A stretch of 33,385 nt of DNA from Neoconidiobolus thromboides FSU 785. Its lineage: Eukaryota > Entomophthoromycota > Entomophthoromycetes > Entomophthorales > Neoconidiobolaceae. The notes below the pieces were generated by a model that searched no databases, was not told the DNA's origin, and was given only the letters and a program-made list of their open reading frames with translations. Shown here in pieces: positions 1 through 9,677 of the stretch (the stretch's first letter is position 1; each line of letters opens with the position of its first letter). The stretch covers positions 1 to 33,385 of the forward strand of contig MU626469.1 of the NCBI GenBank assembly GCA_025603075.1, written 5' to 3'. A program made the translations under genes and the position numbers.

Positions 1-188
1 ATACTATTCTTTATAAATTAAGTCTATCTTAGTTACATAAACTAAGGTCTTTCGACTTAGAACTAATCAATCAATCAAGAACTACTTTTGACTCCAATCA
101 CTGAGCATCGGATTTCACATTTTATATTAACAAGGAGTAGTATTTAATATTTAAATGTTTTATAATAACTATTTTTTTTTGAAGTTTA
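1..188 (+). repeat. Dispersed repeat R, copy 1 (scaffold end)
   Basis: The first 188 bases recur at 22046-22234, directly after the N gap, with only two substitutions and one extra T. A shorter, more diverged copy lies at 32497-32588, and an inverted piece lies at the very end of the window. The unit contains a small inverted repeat (CTAAGGT ... ACTTAG, about 43-60). No coding frame is visible. That the scaffold starts here suggests a repeat abundant enough to stop assembly. Confidence 0.8.
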
Positions 189-275
189 CTATTTTTTCCA
201 TTTTTCAAGTGCCATTTAAGTGGAAAAATTGGTAGTAAAATTCTTAAATACAGAAATACACTCCTGTATTTTTAT
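161..275 (-). mobile_element. MITE family M, degraded copy M1
   Basis: The order T-run, TTTTTTCCA, a GCCATTTAAGTGGAAAAATT core, GTAAAATTCTTAAATAC and AAATACACTCC matches the minus-strand form of the ~100-bp element seen intact at 32694-32794. The GGGGATGT end is lost and the other end is altered (ACACTCC instead of ACATCCCC). Its left part lies inside repeat R. Copy 2 of R keeps only that left part. Confidence 0.6.
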
Positions 276-1452
276 TTAGTAAAAAATAATTAAGAATTTG
301 ATAAAAGTAAATTAAATTAAAGAATATAGCATTCTAAATTATGATAATTTTATATAAGTAATTTAAAAGAATAAAATAAAAATGATAGTAATAATAAAAT
401 TTTATAAAATTCTTTACATTTTTTATTTAACTATTTAATTATGGTTATAAAAGATACTTTCATTAACTAAAAAAAAATATTTAAAAAGTATGTTAAAACC
501 GATATAGTTAAATTAACATGTATTAGTTTTAAGCTGACAATTTTTATAGATTAGCTTAAAAATCGTTAGATATCTTCTATTGCTTTAATTCGTAGTTATT
601 TTTTAGTACGGATTTGAAGGCTACAAGTTTTTATAATTTTTAAACCTATATTAAAAAAAATTTAGCTACAGATTACAAGCAATGAAAGACTTCTGACTCC
701 AAGCTGTCCTCTCAAATGCTACTGCTTTTTGATCTAATTAAAAGCTTTTTTCTATTGTAGTCTATTCTATCTAATCATGTGTTAATGATTAGCGTAAATA
801 TTTTATTATGCTGCAAATCAATACTTTTTCTATATGCTCTTTGCCCAAAAATACAGAATGTATAGAAAGGCAATAAGTATCATATTTTTGCATTTTCTAC
901 ATTTATAAATAAACATATAACTATCCAAAATATTAAAAAGATTTTTTTTCACAAAGTTTTGTATTTACTTTTTTGTTTAATATTAAATAACAGCTATGAA
1001 AAGGATTAAAATATATTAATAAATGCTCAATAAATGCTTAATAAATGCTTAAAATTAACAAAGGGGTGGATATTTTTAAAATATGCCTAGGGAGTAAATT
1101 AAGAATTTTGGAATTTGAAAATTAAAACTTTTTTCTATAAAAAACGGTGCCTCTTTGCCAAACATATGGGATAAAGTGAAAGATAATTTAAATAGGCATA
1201 TAAATATAATTATAAAATAAGGATATCAAAGGGATGTATATAATAAAATGAGTTGAAATAACTGGACTTGAGATACAAATCCATCTGGTACTTAAATTAC
1301 TAGGGAGAGGCAGTATAAACAAAGTCATAATTAAAAAATACCCAATTAAACTCAAAATAAAATTATAATAATCCAAGCTTTCAAGGATTAAACAAAATAA
1401 AATAAGAATTTTATAAACAAAACATATTGCTATTAGGATCAATTTAGTGCAG
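276..1452. other. Intergenic, no gene seen
   Basis: This is AT-rich DNA with many stops in all frames and no homologous-looking peptide. It holds a small tandem repeat, three copies of the 11-bp unit AATAAATGCTT, at 1018-1050. The open frame on the minus strand at 1188-1463 is low-complexity hydrophobic sequence and is not supported as a gene. Confidence 0.5.
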
Positions 1453-1459
1453 TATATAA
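1453..1459 (+). promoter_or_regulatory. TATA box of the first 7TM receptor
   Basis: TATATAA lies 43-49 bp before the ATG at 1502. Similar boxes stand at comparable distances before several other accessory genes in the window. Prediction from sequence and position only. Confidence 0.4.
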
Positions 1460-1501
1460 TCAATAAATTATGAATTGGTACTTATAACATTAAATTCAAA
1501 G

Positions 1502-2632
1502 ATGATATCTAAAGAAGAACAGGAAAGGATTGATATTGAAACTGATATCCTTGATACAATGGACATGATAATCTTAGGAATAAGTACCTTGCTTTGCCTC
1601 ATAGTGGTGGCCATAGTAGCCGGATCCCGTATACTTAAACTACCATCGTCTGGTAGGTTGAGTTTTAAGTTATCCTTATGGGTAGCTATTGCAGATATTG
1701 TGTTTTCTATTTCCTATATGATCCCAATACTTATGCTGAGAATTGCTCCGAAATGGGCTCAGGAAGTACTCACTGAAAATAGAATTATTACTCTACTTTG
1801 CACTTTGATTTCAACGTTTGGTAGTATTTGGTACATGGTTCTTATATCTTTAATTGTGCTAAATCTACAGTTTACCTTTTTATCAAAGTGGAAATATAAT
1901 CATCTATTTACCGAGTTTAATATGGTGGTAGTCTCTTTAATTCTCCCAAGCTTAGTGATTGTTCCTTCGATTATAATTTGTCATCAATATAGCATATATA
2001 GCTTACTTGAACTTATTGAGACAGGATCAATATATAGACTTTTATTAACCTGGGTACAAGTCGACTTGTGGCTTACTATTTGTATTGTTTACTGTACAAT
2101 TACTATTATAAAAATCTTAAAAGTATTTTCAAAGTACTCGAGGACTATTAAAGACCAGAGTTCAGAAAATCAGGTTCAATTTCAAATATCTAAAAATATG
2201 ATCAGTAGTCCAGAAACTAGATCCATTTCTACTGATAAAACTAATAGTGCCGATATACTTTGGTCCAAGCCTAAAGAATTCAAAACCACTTCAATTGAAT
2301 TTACTCCACCCAAGGTAGAAGTAATAACCAATTCTCTTTTGGAAAAAAAATTAAGTCGAATTGCATTGCGAGTAGCCTGTTATGGGATTATACCTATCAT
2401 TACCCAAACCATTTTTGTCCTCATTAGCACTTACACTGCATTGACAAGAAATGGGTCTTTTGGGCTACGAGTTGTTTTTGATTTATGCAACTTTCTTAAT
2501 GGTATTCTAAATTCAATCGTTTTTTTATTTGATCCAGCGCTTCCAGATATCTTACACCAATTTAAGAATACCTATTTAAAAGGTTTAGATATGCAATCTG
2601 ATTCTATCTCTAAATCTGAATTGAAACTGTAA
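1502..2632 (+). CDS. Seven-transmembrane receptor (GPCR-like), long third loop
   Basis: Single-exon gene of 376 residues. The first in-frame ATG is at 1502; an upstream TTG extension is ignored. Seven hydrophobic segments are visible at about residues 20-44, 53-78, 94-123, 138-160, 180-207, 285-310 and 320-345, giving the N-out topology of a G-protein-coupled receptor. Motifs shared with its paralog at 8071-9075 are RLSxxLxLWxxxADIxF in TM2, IWYM/LWYM in TM3, YxIIPIxTQxIFV in TM6, and FDPALPxI at the end of TM7, where NPxxY sits in rhodopsin-like receptors. The third intracellular loop is about 80 residues and rich in Ser, Thr and charged residues, the usual place for G-protein coupling and phosphorylation. 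The ligand is unknown. The GPCR call rests on topology and the TM7 motif; I do not recognise a named fungal class. Confidence 0.75.
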   Translation: MISKEEQERIDIETDILDTMDMIILGISTLLCLIVVAIVAGSRILKLPSSGRLSFKLSLWVAIADIVFSISYMIPILMLRIAPKWAQEVLTENRIITLLCTLISTFGSIWYMVLISLIVLNLQFTFLSKWKYNHLFTEFNMVVVSLILPSLVIVPSIIICHQYSIYSLLELIETGSIYRLLLTWVQVDLWLTICIVYCTITIIKILKVFSKYSRTIKDQSSENQVQFQISKNMISSPETRSISTDKTNSADILWSKPKEFKTTSIEFTPPKVEVITNSLLEKKLSRIALRVACYGIIPIITQTIFVLISTYTALTRNGSFGLRVVFDLCNFLNGILNSIVFLFDPALPDILHQFKNTYLKGLDMQSDSISKSELKL

Positions 2633-3275
2633 ATATAATAAAATACCTTCATATTTATTATAAAACTTTGAAAATTTACGTATCAATAAGATATCATTTC
2701 TTAAGTTTTTATATTATATAATCAATGCAATCATATAACTTTGTTTACGTTCAATAATTCCTTACTTTGCCTTGAAAACAAGATAAATCTTTTCAAGTCT
2801 TTCAGCTGCTATTTGGAGTGAAAATTTTGAAAAAATTACAGGTTTTTACTTCTCCTTATCTCTTACCTTTAATTATTTATCTCTTTAGCCTTCTCCACTT
2901 GTCCCATTAATTAGTTTTATTAATCCACGTATTGATTCAGTTTGAAAATTAACTTAATTATTTAAAAAAGAATATAAAAAAGCAGTCTTTTAATATAATG
3001 AATAACAAATAAATAGAGATCTAATTACTACAGTTAGTAAACATAACATTAAATTCTTTTATTTACACCTAACCAAATTTGAAATGTTCTTCAACTAAAA
3101 TTAAATTCAGAGTTAATGAAACTTTGGATTAGTCTAAAACCTTGTTAAATATTCTTTTAGGGTCTATGCAAGTAAAAAATCAATGAAGTAGATAAAACAA
3201 TCGCAATTCTTTTACTAAATGTGGTTGATATGACGAATAAAACAATGCACTCTCTTTTGAACTAAAACTATTACA
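2633..3275. other. Intergenic, no gene seen
   Basis: AT-rich spacer between the receptor and the kelch relic. The last ~30 bases resemble the sequence upstream of the intact kelch gene (CTCTTTTG followed by AACTAAAAC/AATTTAAAAC), so the duplication that gave the relic probably included its promoter side. No other structure is apparent. Confidence 0.5.
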
Positions 3276-4716
3276 ATTTTTTGTCAAAGACTTGTGTTAA
3301 TTGTGTTATGTGATATCGATAAGCTTGTTAAAACAACAATTAGTTGTGAATTTACATGTTTATTTGCAGAAACTGGTGGGATTATAAATAATACATTGTA
3401 TGTTTTTGAAGCAATAGACACGAAAAATATAGATTTTAATAGTAGTATCTATAACAAGGCTTTATTTAGCAGCGGTGTTTATATTTTGAGTCTTAAGAGT
3501 GGAATACAACTAAATGGCGCACAAGAGGCGGATTAGGAACGTAACCAACTTGACAATCATCCTTTTGGGACATTGTTTGTACCAAATGTCATTGAAATAG
3601 AGAACACTTTAGAAGAGTTTTTTGTCATAGGTGGGTCTCATTAGACATCTATTGAAGAAAATGTAAAGATATTTGATACAAAGCCAAACGTATAGAAAAT
3701 TGGTACAGATGTAGATGAGTTTACAAAAGGATTAAACTTTTCAAAATCAAAAGGAGGGACATCAAAATTTGGACCAGTAGAAGCTGCTTCAAATCATTTT
3801 GATTTAAATCCTGATGAGTTGGTTCTATATGGTGGGGAGTATTTCTTTAAAAAGAAATTAAAAAATATAAGGCACAACCCTATCCAGGGTTAATAGCTTA
3901 TAACTCAAGGAATAATCAATGAAAGACTATTAGTGAGCAAGATTATTATCATATTTATGGTCCTAGTTCAATTGTATATAACGCTAACTTGATAGTGTTT
4001 GGTGGGAAGAATACTGCTACTTAGGAATATCTTGGGATTTAAAAATGTCATTAGTTTTTTTCAAAATGCACCAGGGAAATTCTTAGAAAGGTTTGTTAAT
4101 TTTGGGTTAAAAAAAGGATGACCATGTTTACATCTTAAATGGTATTACTAACAACGGTGAGACCAATTATGGAGATAGTTTTCTTTATGTTTTAGATTTA
4201 AATACCCTTATTTGGGAAAGTAAGTATGCTTCTGGATTAACTAGCATTATATCTACCACAACGAGATGTTATAATGGCTATCTTCCGTGCAATTTTGGAG
4301 TGTACAATAATTTCACCTACTCAAAGCACAGATAGTGAGCCTTAGTAATTGTACCTTGGTAAATCAAATATCCTTAATGGAAGAACTAGGAAACAAAATC
4401 AAAAGCCGATTATATGTTGTCATCGGTGAATCAATAGAAAGATTTATTGGGTTAACAATATTAATCATTTTATGCTAATTTGGATGTAAGGACCAAGAGA
4501 AAGATTGTTAAAAGAACCCCATTTCTCTTTGTTTTAGAACCCACTTGCAATAAAACACAACTTGCTGCTAACTACCGAAAATTATCATTCGATAATGATC
4601 ATGGGTTCGATACTAGTATATCTAAACTAGAAAAAAAATCGTGGTTTAGGATTAAACCATGTTTATTCAAAGCTGAGTGGTATGACTGTCAAGGATATAG
4701 TATGTCTTTCAAATAA
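3276..4716 (+). pseudogene. Decayed paralog of the kelch-repeat membrane protein
   Basis: Nearly the whole length aligns by eye with the intact kelch protein at 27381-28778 once stops and frame changes are bridged. Recognisable blocks, in order, are a degraded leader (FCQRLVLIVL against FYQSLILNIL), TGGIINNTLYVF against VGGIVNDTFYVF, FFVIGGSH, FTKGLNFSKSKGGT, DLNPDELVLYGGEYFF, LIVFGGKN, HVYILNGITNNG, a remnant of the transmembrane segment, and the cytoplasmic KRTPFLFVLEPTCNKTQ. The start codon position reads ATT. At least five in-frame stops replace Trp or Gln codons (for example near 3535, 3642, 3692 and 3920), and there are several frameshifts (near 3860, 4035, 4120 and 4480). No intact product is possible. 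It is an old, non-processed duplicate. Confidence 0.88.
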
Positions 4717-5157
4717 ATTTAATATTATATTTCATACTGCTTTTTAAGCCATAAAGATATTCATAAATAATATAACTAGTATTTTCTTGTGTTTAAATAT
4801 TAGTATAATCGAAATCGTGACCTATATTTCATAAGAAAACATTAGGATAATGAGACTTACTGAAGCATGTTGAATATTGACTGAGCTATATAAAAATTTG
4901 TTGTTTTTATTTTATTCAAAGTTTGACTTTTTGGCTTTATAAACTATTTGTAAATATTTTAACATAAAATCAATATCCTCTTTCATGATAACTAAAACTT
5001 TAGTCTTGATTAAAATTTCTATAATTATTATCTTTTAAACCAAATTGCTTTATACTGCAAAACAGCAATAAAAACTATCAACAGAATTCCAATCTAATGC
5101 CATAAAATTAAAAGTATTTTTTTAAATTTAAATCTTAGAAAACAAATATAAATTTTA
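4717..5157. other. Intergenic, no gene seen
   Basis: AT-rich spacer between the kelch relic and the ATP23 gene. I find no repeat of the families described here, no RNA gene and no coding-like frame. Confidence 0.5.
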
Positions 5158-6031
5158 ATGAGTAACACAAAAGAAGTAGGAAAAGAGGAAAAAGAAGTAT
5201 ATAGCAAATGGAGCCAATATTTCAACTATAAATTAGGTTTGTTGAGTAAGAAAGAACAAGAAGCTTATGATATAGAAAAAAGCAAAGTAAATTATCGAAA
5301 AGATTATATTCGTTGTGAAAAATGGAAAGAACAGATAATGACCAACAGTATGAATTTAATGCTATTTTAAAAATGTTATTTAACTAAACTGCTTAGGTCC
5401 AATAGTGGTATTTTTATTAAAAGAACTGAGAAAACAAGGGTGTACATTTAATCAAGCCCATCTTGTCTGTGCACCTTGCGATACATCCAGAAGCTCAGCG
5501 TTTAATCCAGAAGCCGAACTGGGTAAAGGACCGATATTATTATGTCAGAATAGATTTTCGAGTAAAACTCATTTAGAAACAACAATGGCTCATGAGCTTA
5601 TACACGCCTATGATCATTGGTATTTTTTCTTTAAATAATTATTCTAAAAATTATAACTCTTTTAGTCGTTATAATGTCCAGTGGGATAACCTATATCACT
5701 ATGCTTGTTCAAGTGTATTATTTAATAAACTAGAAAGCTCAAATTTAACATCGTTTTTTAGATCCGAGCCAACAGCTTAAGTGGAGACTGTAAATTTGGG
5801 AACGAAATAAAAAGGGGGAAGTTTGGAATTTCAAAGCAACATCAGGTAATAATAGTTTTTATTTAGTTCATTAAAATAACATCGTTTTTTTAGAAATGTG
5901 TAAGACGCCGCGCTATTTTATCCGTCAAAGCACATCCACTATGTCCAGATGAAGATACCGCTAAAGTGGCAGTCAATGCTGTTTTTGACTCTTGTTTTGC
6001 AGATACAGCGCCGTTTGATGAGATATACTAA
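5158..6031 (+). CDS. ATP23: Mitochondrial inner-membrane metalloprotease ATP23
   Basis: Five exons: 5158-5347, 5397-5619, 5666-5714, 5762-5845 and 5894-6031, all with GT..AG introns of 46-49 bp, giving 227 residues, the usual size of the family. The zinc site HELIH is at residues 129-133, followed by AYDHC with the Cys codon split by an intron. Family blocks are [12 protein letters not shown], the CAPCD cysteine pair, the [13 protein letters not shown] segment, and the C-terminal [14 protein letters not shown] ... [15 protein letters not shown]. Atp23 acts in the intermembrane space, where in yeast it matures Atp6 and assists ATP-synthase assembly; the many cysteines fit import by oxidative folding. 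It sits alone between accessory genes. Start: first ATG, followed by a short charged N-terminus. The exon joins were placed by frame and family match. Confidence 0.93.
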
Positions 6032-6363
6032 TGAATAGATTTAAGTTGAATTTAAAATAGAACTTTAAAATAAAATTTAATATTCAGTTAGTTTAGTTCT
6101 AATTTCAGAATAGCTTGAATATTTTATACTAAGATATTTAAACTTAGTTTAACTATATTATGTGAGTATATTGACCAATACCTTAAAATAAATACTAAGT
6201 GTTTGTAGTACTTATTTTTTGATGTATAGTCGATCCGTTAAAGCGAAGATATAAATTTACTTTTTAAAAGGACTAAATGTAACATCCATTATAAATGTTG
6301 AAAACAGAATAAAAAACATTTAAATAACAAACAATGAACTATCAAATTTAATACTCAATTAAA
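6032..6363. other. Convergent intergenic spacer
   Basis: 332 bp between the stops of ATP23 (plus) and the dynactin-like gene (minus). The DNA is AT-rich with no coding frame or repeat noted. It must hold both 3' ends. Confidence 0.5.
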
Positions 6364-7084
6364 CTAAGTTTGCTCTTGTTTCCTTTTTTCCAATCTAGTA
6401 ATATACAAATCCATACGTTCGATTCCTTTTTCTAAATAAATTAGAGTTTCTCCAACAGCATCACACTATATCTATTAATAAATGTAAACTCAAATTTTAT
6501 AAAATTACCCATTGATTAAAAGTTTCCATTACTAATAATATATCTTGATTGCTTCTATTTACGCTTGGAATAAAGCCATCAAACTTTTCAATTACTGAAT
6601 TTATTCTTTCGATCGGGCGTATATAACCTAAAAAATGGTCAAATAAACCAAAAAATATTATCTAGATACCTTTAAATTCTGGAGGATTGATGAAGCCTTC
6701 CAAGGCATAAGCGCTCTCTATTTGATTAACCGCATTAACAAGCGAATTAAAATTCTGTAACATTAGCAATAATTTCTCCTTATACGATAACGAGCTCTCA
6801 TTCATCGCCAATAACAACTCATCCCTATTATCTAATGTATGTTCCTTAATAGCCTTATAGTACTTAGTGACCAATTTATTTAATAGTGGTTCCTCTCGAT
6901 AGCTCACTTTCTCTGTCCATACTTCCATCACTTGAACATATTTTTCAAATAAACTTTCATTGTCCAGAGCATCTCCTTTTTGTAATGAGGGTGGTAATAC
7001 TTTGGATTTTACTAAAGCTAATTCAAGCTTTACTAAACGTTCTTCCATCCCCTCGAAATAGCGATCTGGTAGTTGTTGTGTCAT
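6364..7084 (-). CDS. Dynactin subunit 3 (p24)-like coiled-coil protein
   Basis: Three exons on the minus strand: 7084-6670, 6627-6509 and 6465-6364, with introns of 42 and 43 bp, giving 211 residues. The protein is helical and charged throughout, with no membrane segment or signal. The order of features matches the dynactin p22/p24 family: an N-terminal EERLVKLE coiled coil, a middle KYYKAIKEHTLDN block, a LLLMLQNFNSLVNAV helix, and a C-terminal METFNQWCDAV helix (compare SKQFVQWDELL in human DCTN3). p24 sits in the dynactin shoulder and supports dynein-driven transport. Similarity is by recalled pattern and is weak, as usual for this subunit; another small coiled-coil protein is possible. 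Start: first ATG of the frame. Confidence 0.6.
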
Positions 7085-8029
7085 TTTGGTTTGATTAAAA
7101 GTTGAGCTAGGCTATTACGTTAGAGTTCCTAATTAATGAGCTAATGTTATTGCAAAATTGGTGTCTTCATAATTTCGCAAACTTAGTTTTAAAATTTTGC
7201 AGTTAAGGTTTGAGCATTATGCTTAAACCCTATATACTTAATAAAAGTATCAAAAAATGAATTGAGATCATATAAGTAAATCTACATCCATTGCACTAAC
7301 TTACTAATATAAAACTAGTTAAATTAAATAAAACTTCATTTCAGTTATTAAGCGTTATAGTTTTTAATGCTCCATTGTCTACCAAGCGTTTATTATTTTA
7401 TTATCTTATTGTTATCTAACAACAATTCAAAAAACATTCTTAAGCCTATAAACTTTGAGCAACATAAAACATTAAATTTAATAAATACATTCAGTTTAAA
7501 GCTTTTATTTCCTGTATTCATAAATGTTAAGGATGCTATACTTAATTGTACTAAAAGTTAAATCACTGATATATTTATTTTTAAATATTTAATTAATTGA
7601 ATATTTAATTAAAGGTACTATGGTTAGTGATCATTATAATATTTTTAATAATCCAATTTGTTTACATTAAATAGTTAAAACCTATTATATTCTCTTATTC
7701 TAAAAACCAACAAGCTGAACCTAATACGTTTTATTTAAACCCTGAACAAAGACTAAAGGAATATAACATTGGCATTTTGTATATTTAGAAAGTGTAAAAA
7801 TATGATAAATTAAATTATTTATAGTTTATTATAAAAGTCATATTTCCCAACTAAAAAGGATTATTGATTTGTTCAAATGAATTATATGAGAAAACTAGTA
7901 TTATAAAAAGTGATCCTAATATAAAAATTATATAGCAATACTCACATTATTACAATTATCCAATTAAACTAAAAATAAAAATTAAACAATATAAACGTTA
8001 ATAAGCTATGTATTATTGCCCAAAAAAAG
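7085..8029. other. Intergenic, no supported gene
   Basis: Nearly 1 kb of AT-rich DNA between the divergently placed dynactin-like gene and the second receptor. The open frame at 7367-7561 has Asn/Leu/Ile-rich low-complexity sequence, no family match and no sign of splicing to anything, so I leave it out as a gene. Confidence 0.45.
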
Positions 8030-8038
8030 TATATAAAT
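8030..8038 (+). promoter_or_regulatory. TATA box of the second 7TM receptor
   Basis: TATATAAAT lies 33-41 bp before the ATG at 8071, much as TATATAA stands before the paralog at 1502. Prediction from position only. Confidence 0.4.
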
Positions 8039-8070
8039 GACAAACTAGATTAATAAAATACAGAAAATAA

Positions 8071-9075
8071 ATGCAAATGTTGACTCAGGAACAATTAGAA
8101 ACAATAGACCGGGTTGGGTTAATAGTATTAATACTCTCCTTCACTAGTAGCGTACTAGTCTTGTTAATAGTGTTGGTAAGCAGGCTATTAAAACTACGAG
8201 GTAGCCAAAGGCTAAGTTATAGACTGCAGTTATGGATTTCGCTGGCTGATATTCTATTTTGTATTGCCTATTCCTTCCCTATTTTCATATCTAACGATAA
8301 TATTGGTCATACGAATTCTATAATGGAAATTCGATTTTTTCAATTAGCCAACGCCAATATACCTATCTTTTGTCAACTATGGTACATGTTGTTGATATTT
8401 TTTATCATTTTGACTTTACATTTTACTTTATTTCTAAAGAATAGTAGATATGTTTATCTGTTCAATGAGTTAAATATTGTAATCACCACATTTTTGATAT
8501 CTCTTTTATTTATACTACCATCATTTATTATATGCTGGGTTAACAACAAATATACTGTTCTTGATTTCTTTCCTATTGGTATCTCTAAATTCTTAATCCT
8601 TTGGTTACAACTTAATTTAGTATTATTCATTATTAGCACATATTGCACAATTATGGTGGTTAAAATCAGCATATTATTATTGAATTATAAAAAAGCGCTT
8701 GATGCCATCTATTTACAAAATACTAGTCAAAGTTTGATAGAATCCTATATCGATGTTAAGGCAAACCAAGTGATCAATAAAAATCTCTGTGAGATAGTAC
8801 TGAGAGTCATTTTTTATGCCATTATTCCTATTACCACTCAGTTCATTTTTGTAGTTATCTCATCATATTACACTTTGTCCAAAGAAAGAAATAGCTTTGG
8901 ATTAAGGATTGTTTATGATAGCTTGAATTTTTTGAACGGTTTGCTCAATTCGCTGTTCTTTTTATGTTTTGATCCTGCATTGCCTAGTATCTTTAAAGAG
9001 TTTATTACAATTTATATCAGAAAGGAGAGTTATGAAAATTTACAATCATGTTACAGTGATAAGATTAATATTTAA
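8071..9075 (+). CDS. Seven-transmembrane receptor (GPCR-like), short third loop
   Basis: Single-exon gene of 334 residues. It is a clear paralog of the receptor at 1502-2632: SQRLSYRLQLW and ADILF in TM2, LWYMLLIFFIILTLHFTLF in TM3, IVLRVIFYAIIPITTQFIF in TM6, and NSFGLRIVYDSLNFLNGLLN leading to FDPALPSIF after TM7. Seven hydrophobic stretches lie at about 16-40, 52-74, 96-122, 134-155, 172-200, 240-262 and 275-300. The third intracellular loop is only about 40 residues, half that of its paralog, and lacks the Ser/Thr-rich insert, so coupling or desensitisation may differ. The C-terminal tail is short. Ligand unknown. The two receptors are about 5.4 kb apart with unrelated genes between them, so this is an old local duplication. 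Confidence 0.75.
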   Translation: MQMLTQEQLETIDRVGLIVLILSFTSSVLVLLIVLVSRLLKLRGSQRLSYRLQLWISLADILFCIAYSFPIFISNDNIGHTNSIMEIRFFQLANANIPIFCQLWYMLLIFFIILTLHFTLFLKNSRYVYLFNELNIVITTFLISLLFILPSFIICWVNNKYTVLDFFPIGISKFLILWLQLNLVLFIISTYCTIMVVKISILLLNYKKALDAIYLQNTSQSLIESYIDVKANQVINKNLCEIVLRVIFYAIIPITTQFIFVVISSYYTLSKERNSFGLRIVYDSLNFLNGLLNSLFFLCFDPALPSIFKEFITIYIRKESYENLQSCYSDKINI

Positions 9076-9677
9076 TTTAAGGCATGGTTTAGCTTTATTC
9101 ATGAAGTTTGGTTATACATTAAATAAATTAGAGCTATTTTGGTTGAAGATTTATAATATAAAGTTGTTTTTTTGAATATTTTTATAGTTTATAAATATGA
9201 TATTTTATTCAAGATTTAGCCACTCTTTTTGCAAGCAAATTTCTCCATTTTATAATTTTTATAATCCTTGGAATAATTATTGGAGAATATATTTTTGTTT
9301 AAATTATTAGCCAAATTCCTCATCACGACATAGTACTTACATTGAGTCATATAATAAATCACATATAATTATCATGTTGTATCGGTTTAACTTGAATTTT
9401 TTTAAAATTCCTTATCTACTGATATAAATATTTAGCCCAAAATACTACTTACCTAAATCATAAGTTTTAATGTTAATTTCCGACACAATCAAATTCACCC
9501 ACATTATCCAGGAGATATTTAAGCCTATTCATTACCAAAAAGGGTAAAACTTGGTCAAACCAATGGGGCAAGGATTTGAGCCACGTAATAAAGGGTGAAA
9601 AGACCTTTACATGAAAAATAATGCAAAGACAAAATTTTATTATTCTTAACGTTTAATTCAATTTAAAAAAGATAGTA
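9076..9677. other. Intergenic, upstream region of the SEC7 gene
   Basis: AT-rich spacer without coding frame. The most notable element is a CCAAT box (9560-9564) in the less AT-rich last 200 bp. No TATATAA-type box is seen before the SEC7 start. Confidence 0.5.
9560..9564 (+). promoter_or_regulatory. CCAAT box upstream of SEC7
   Basis: AAACCAATGGGGC stands about 115 bp before the ATG at 9678. The CCAAT pentamer is the known target of the HAP/NF-Y complex. One short match only. Confidence 0.3.

Noticed and set aside
1-60. Telomere at the scaffold start
   Set aside because: No tandem telomeric units; the same sequence starts the contig after the gap, so it is a dispersed repeat.
1475-1501. 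Extended start (TTG at 1475) for the first receptor
   Set aside because: Non-ATG start with no support; the ATG at 1502 gives a receptor of normal shape and lies at a usual distance from the TATA box.
3276-4716. RIP-like C-to-T mutation as the cause of kelch relic decay
   Set aside because: The clear stops are all one transition from Trp or Gln codons, but other differences from the intact copy go both ways (the relic often has G where the intact gene has A), and there are several frameshifts. Ordinary drift explains it.
7367-7561. Small ORF between the dynactin-like and second receptor genes
   Set aside because: Low-complexity Asn/Ile/Leu-rich sequence without homology, splice context or promoter signs.
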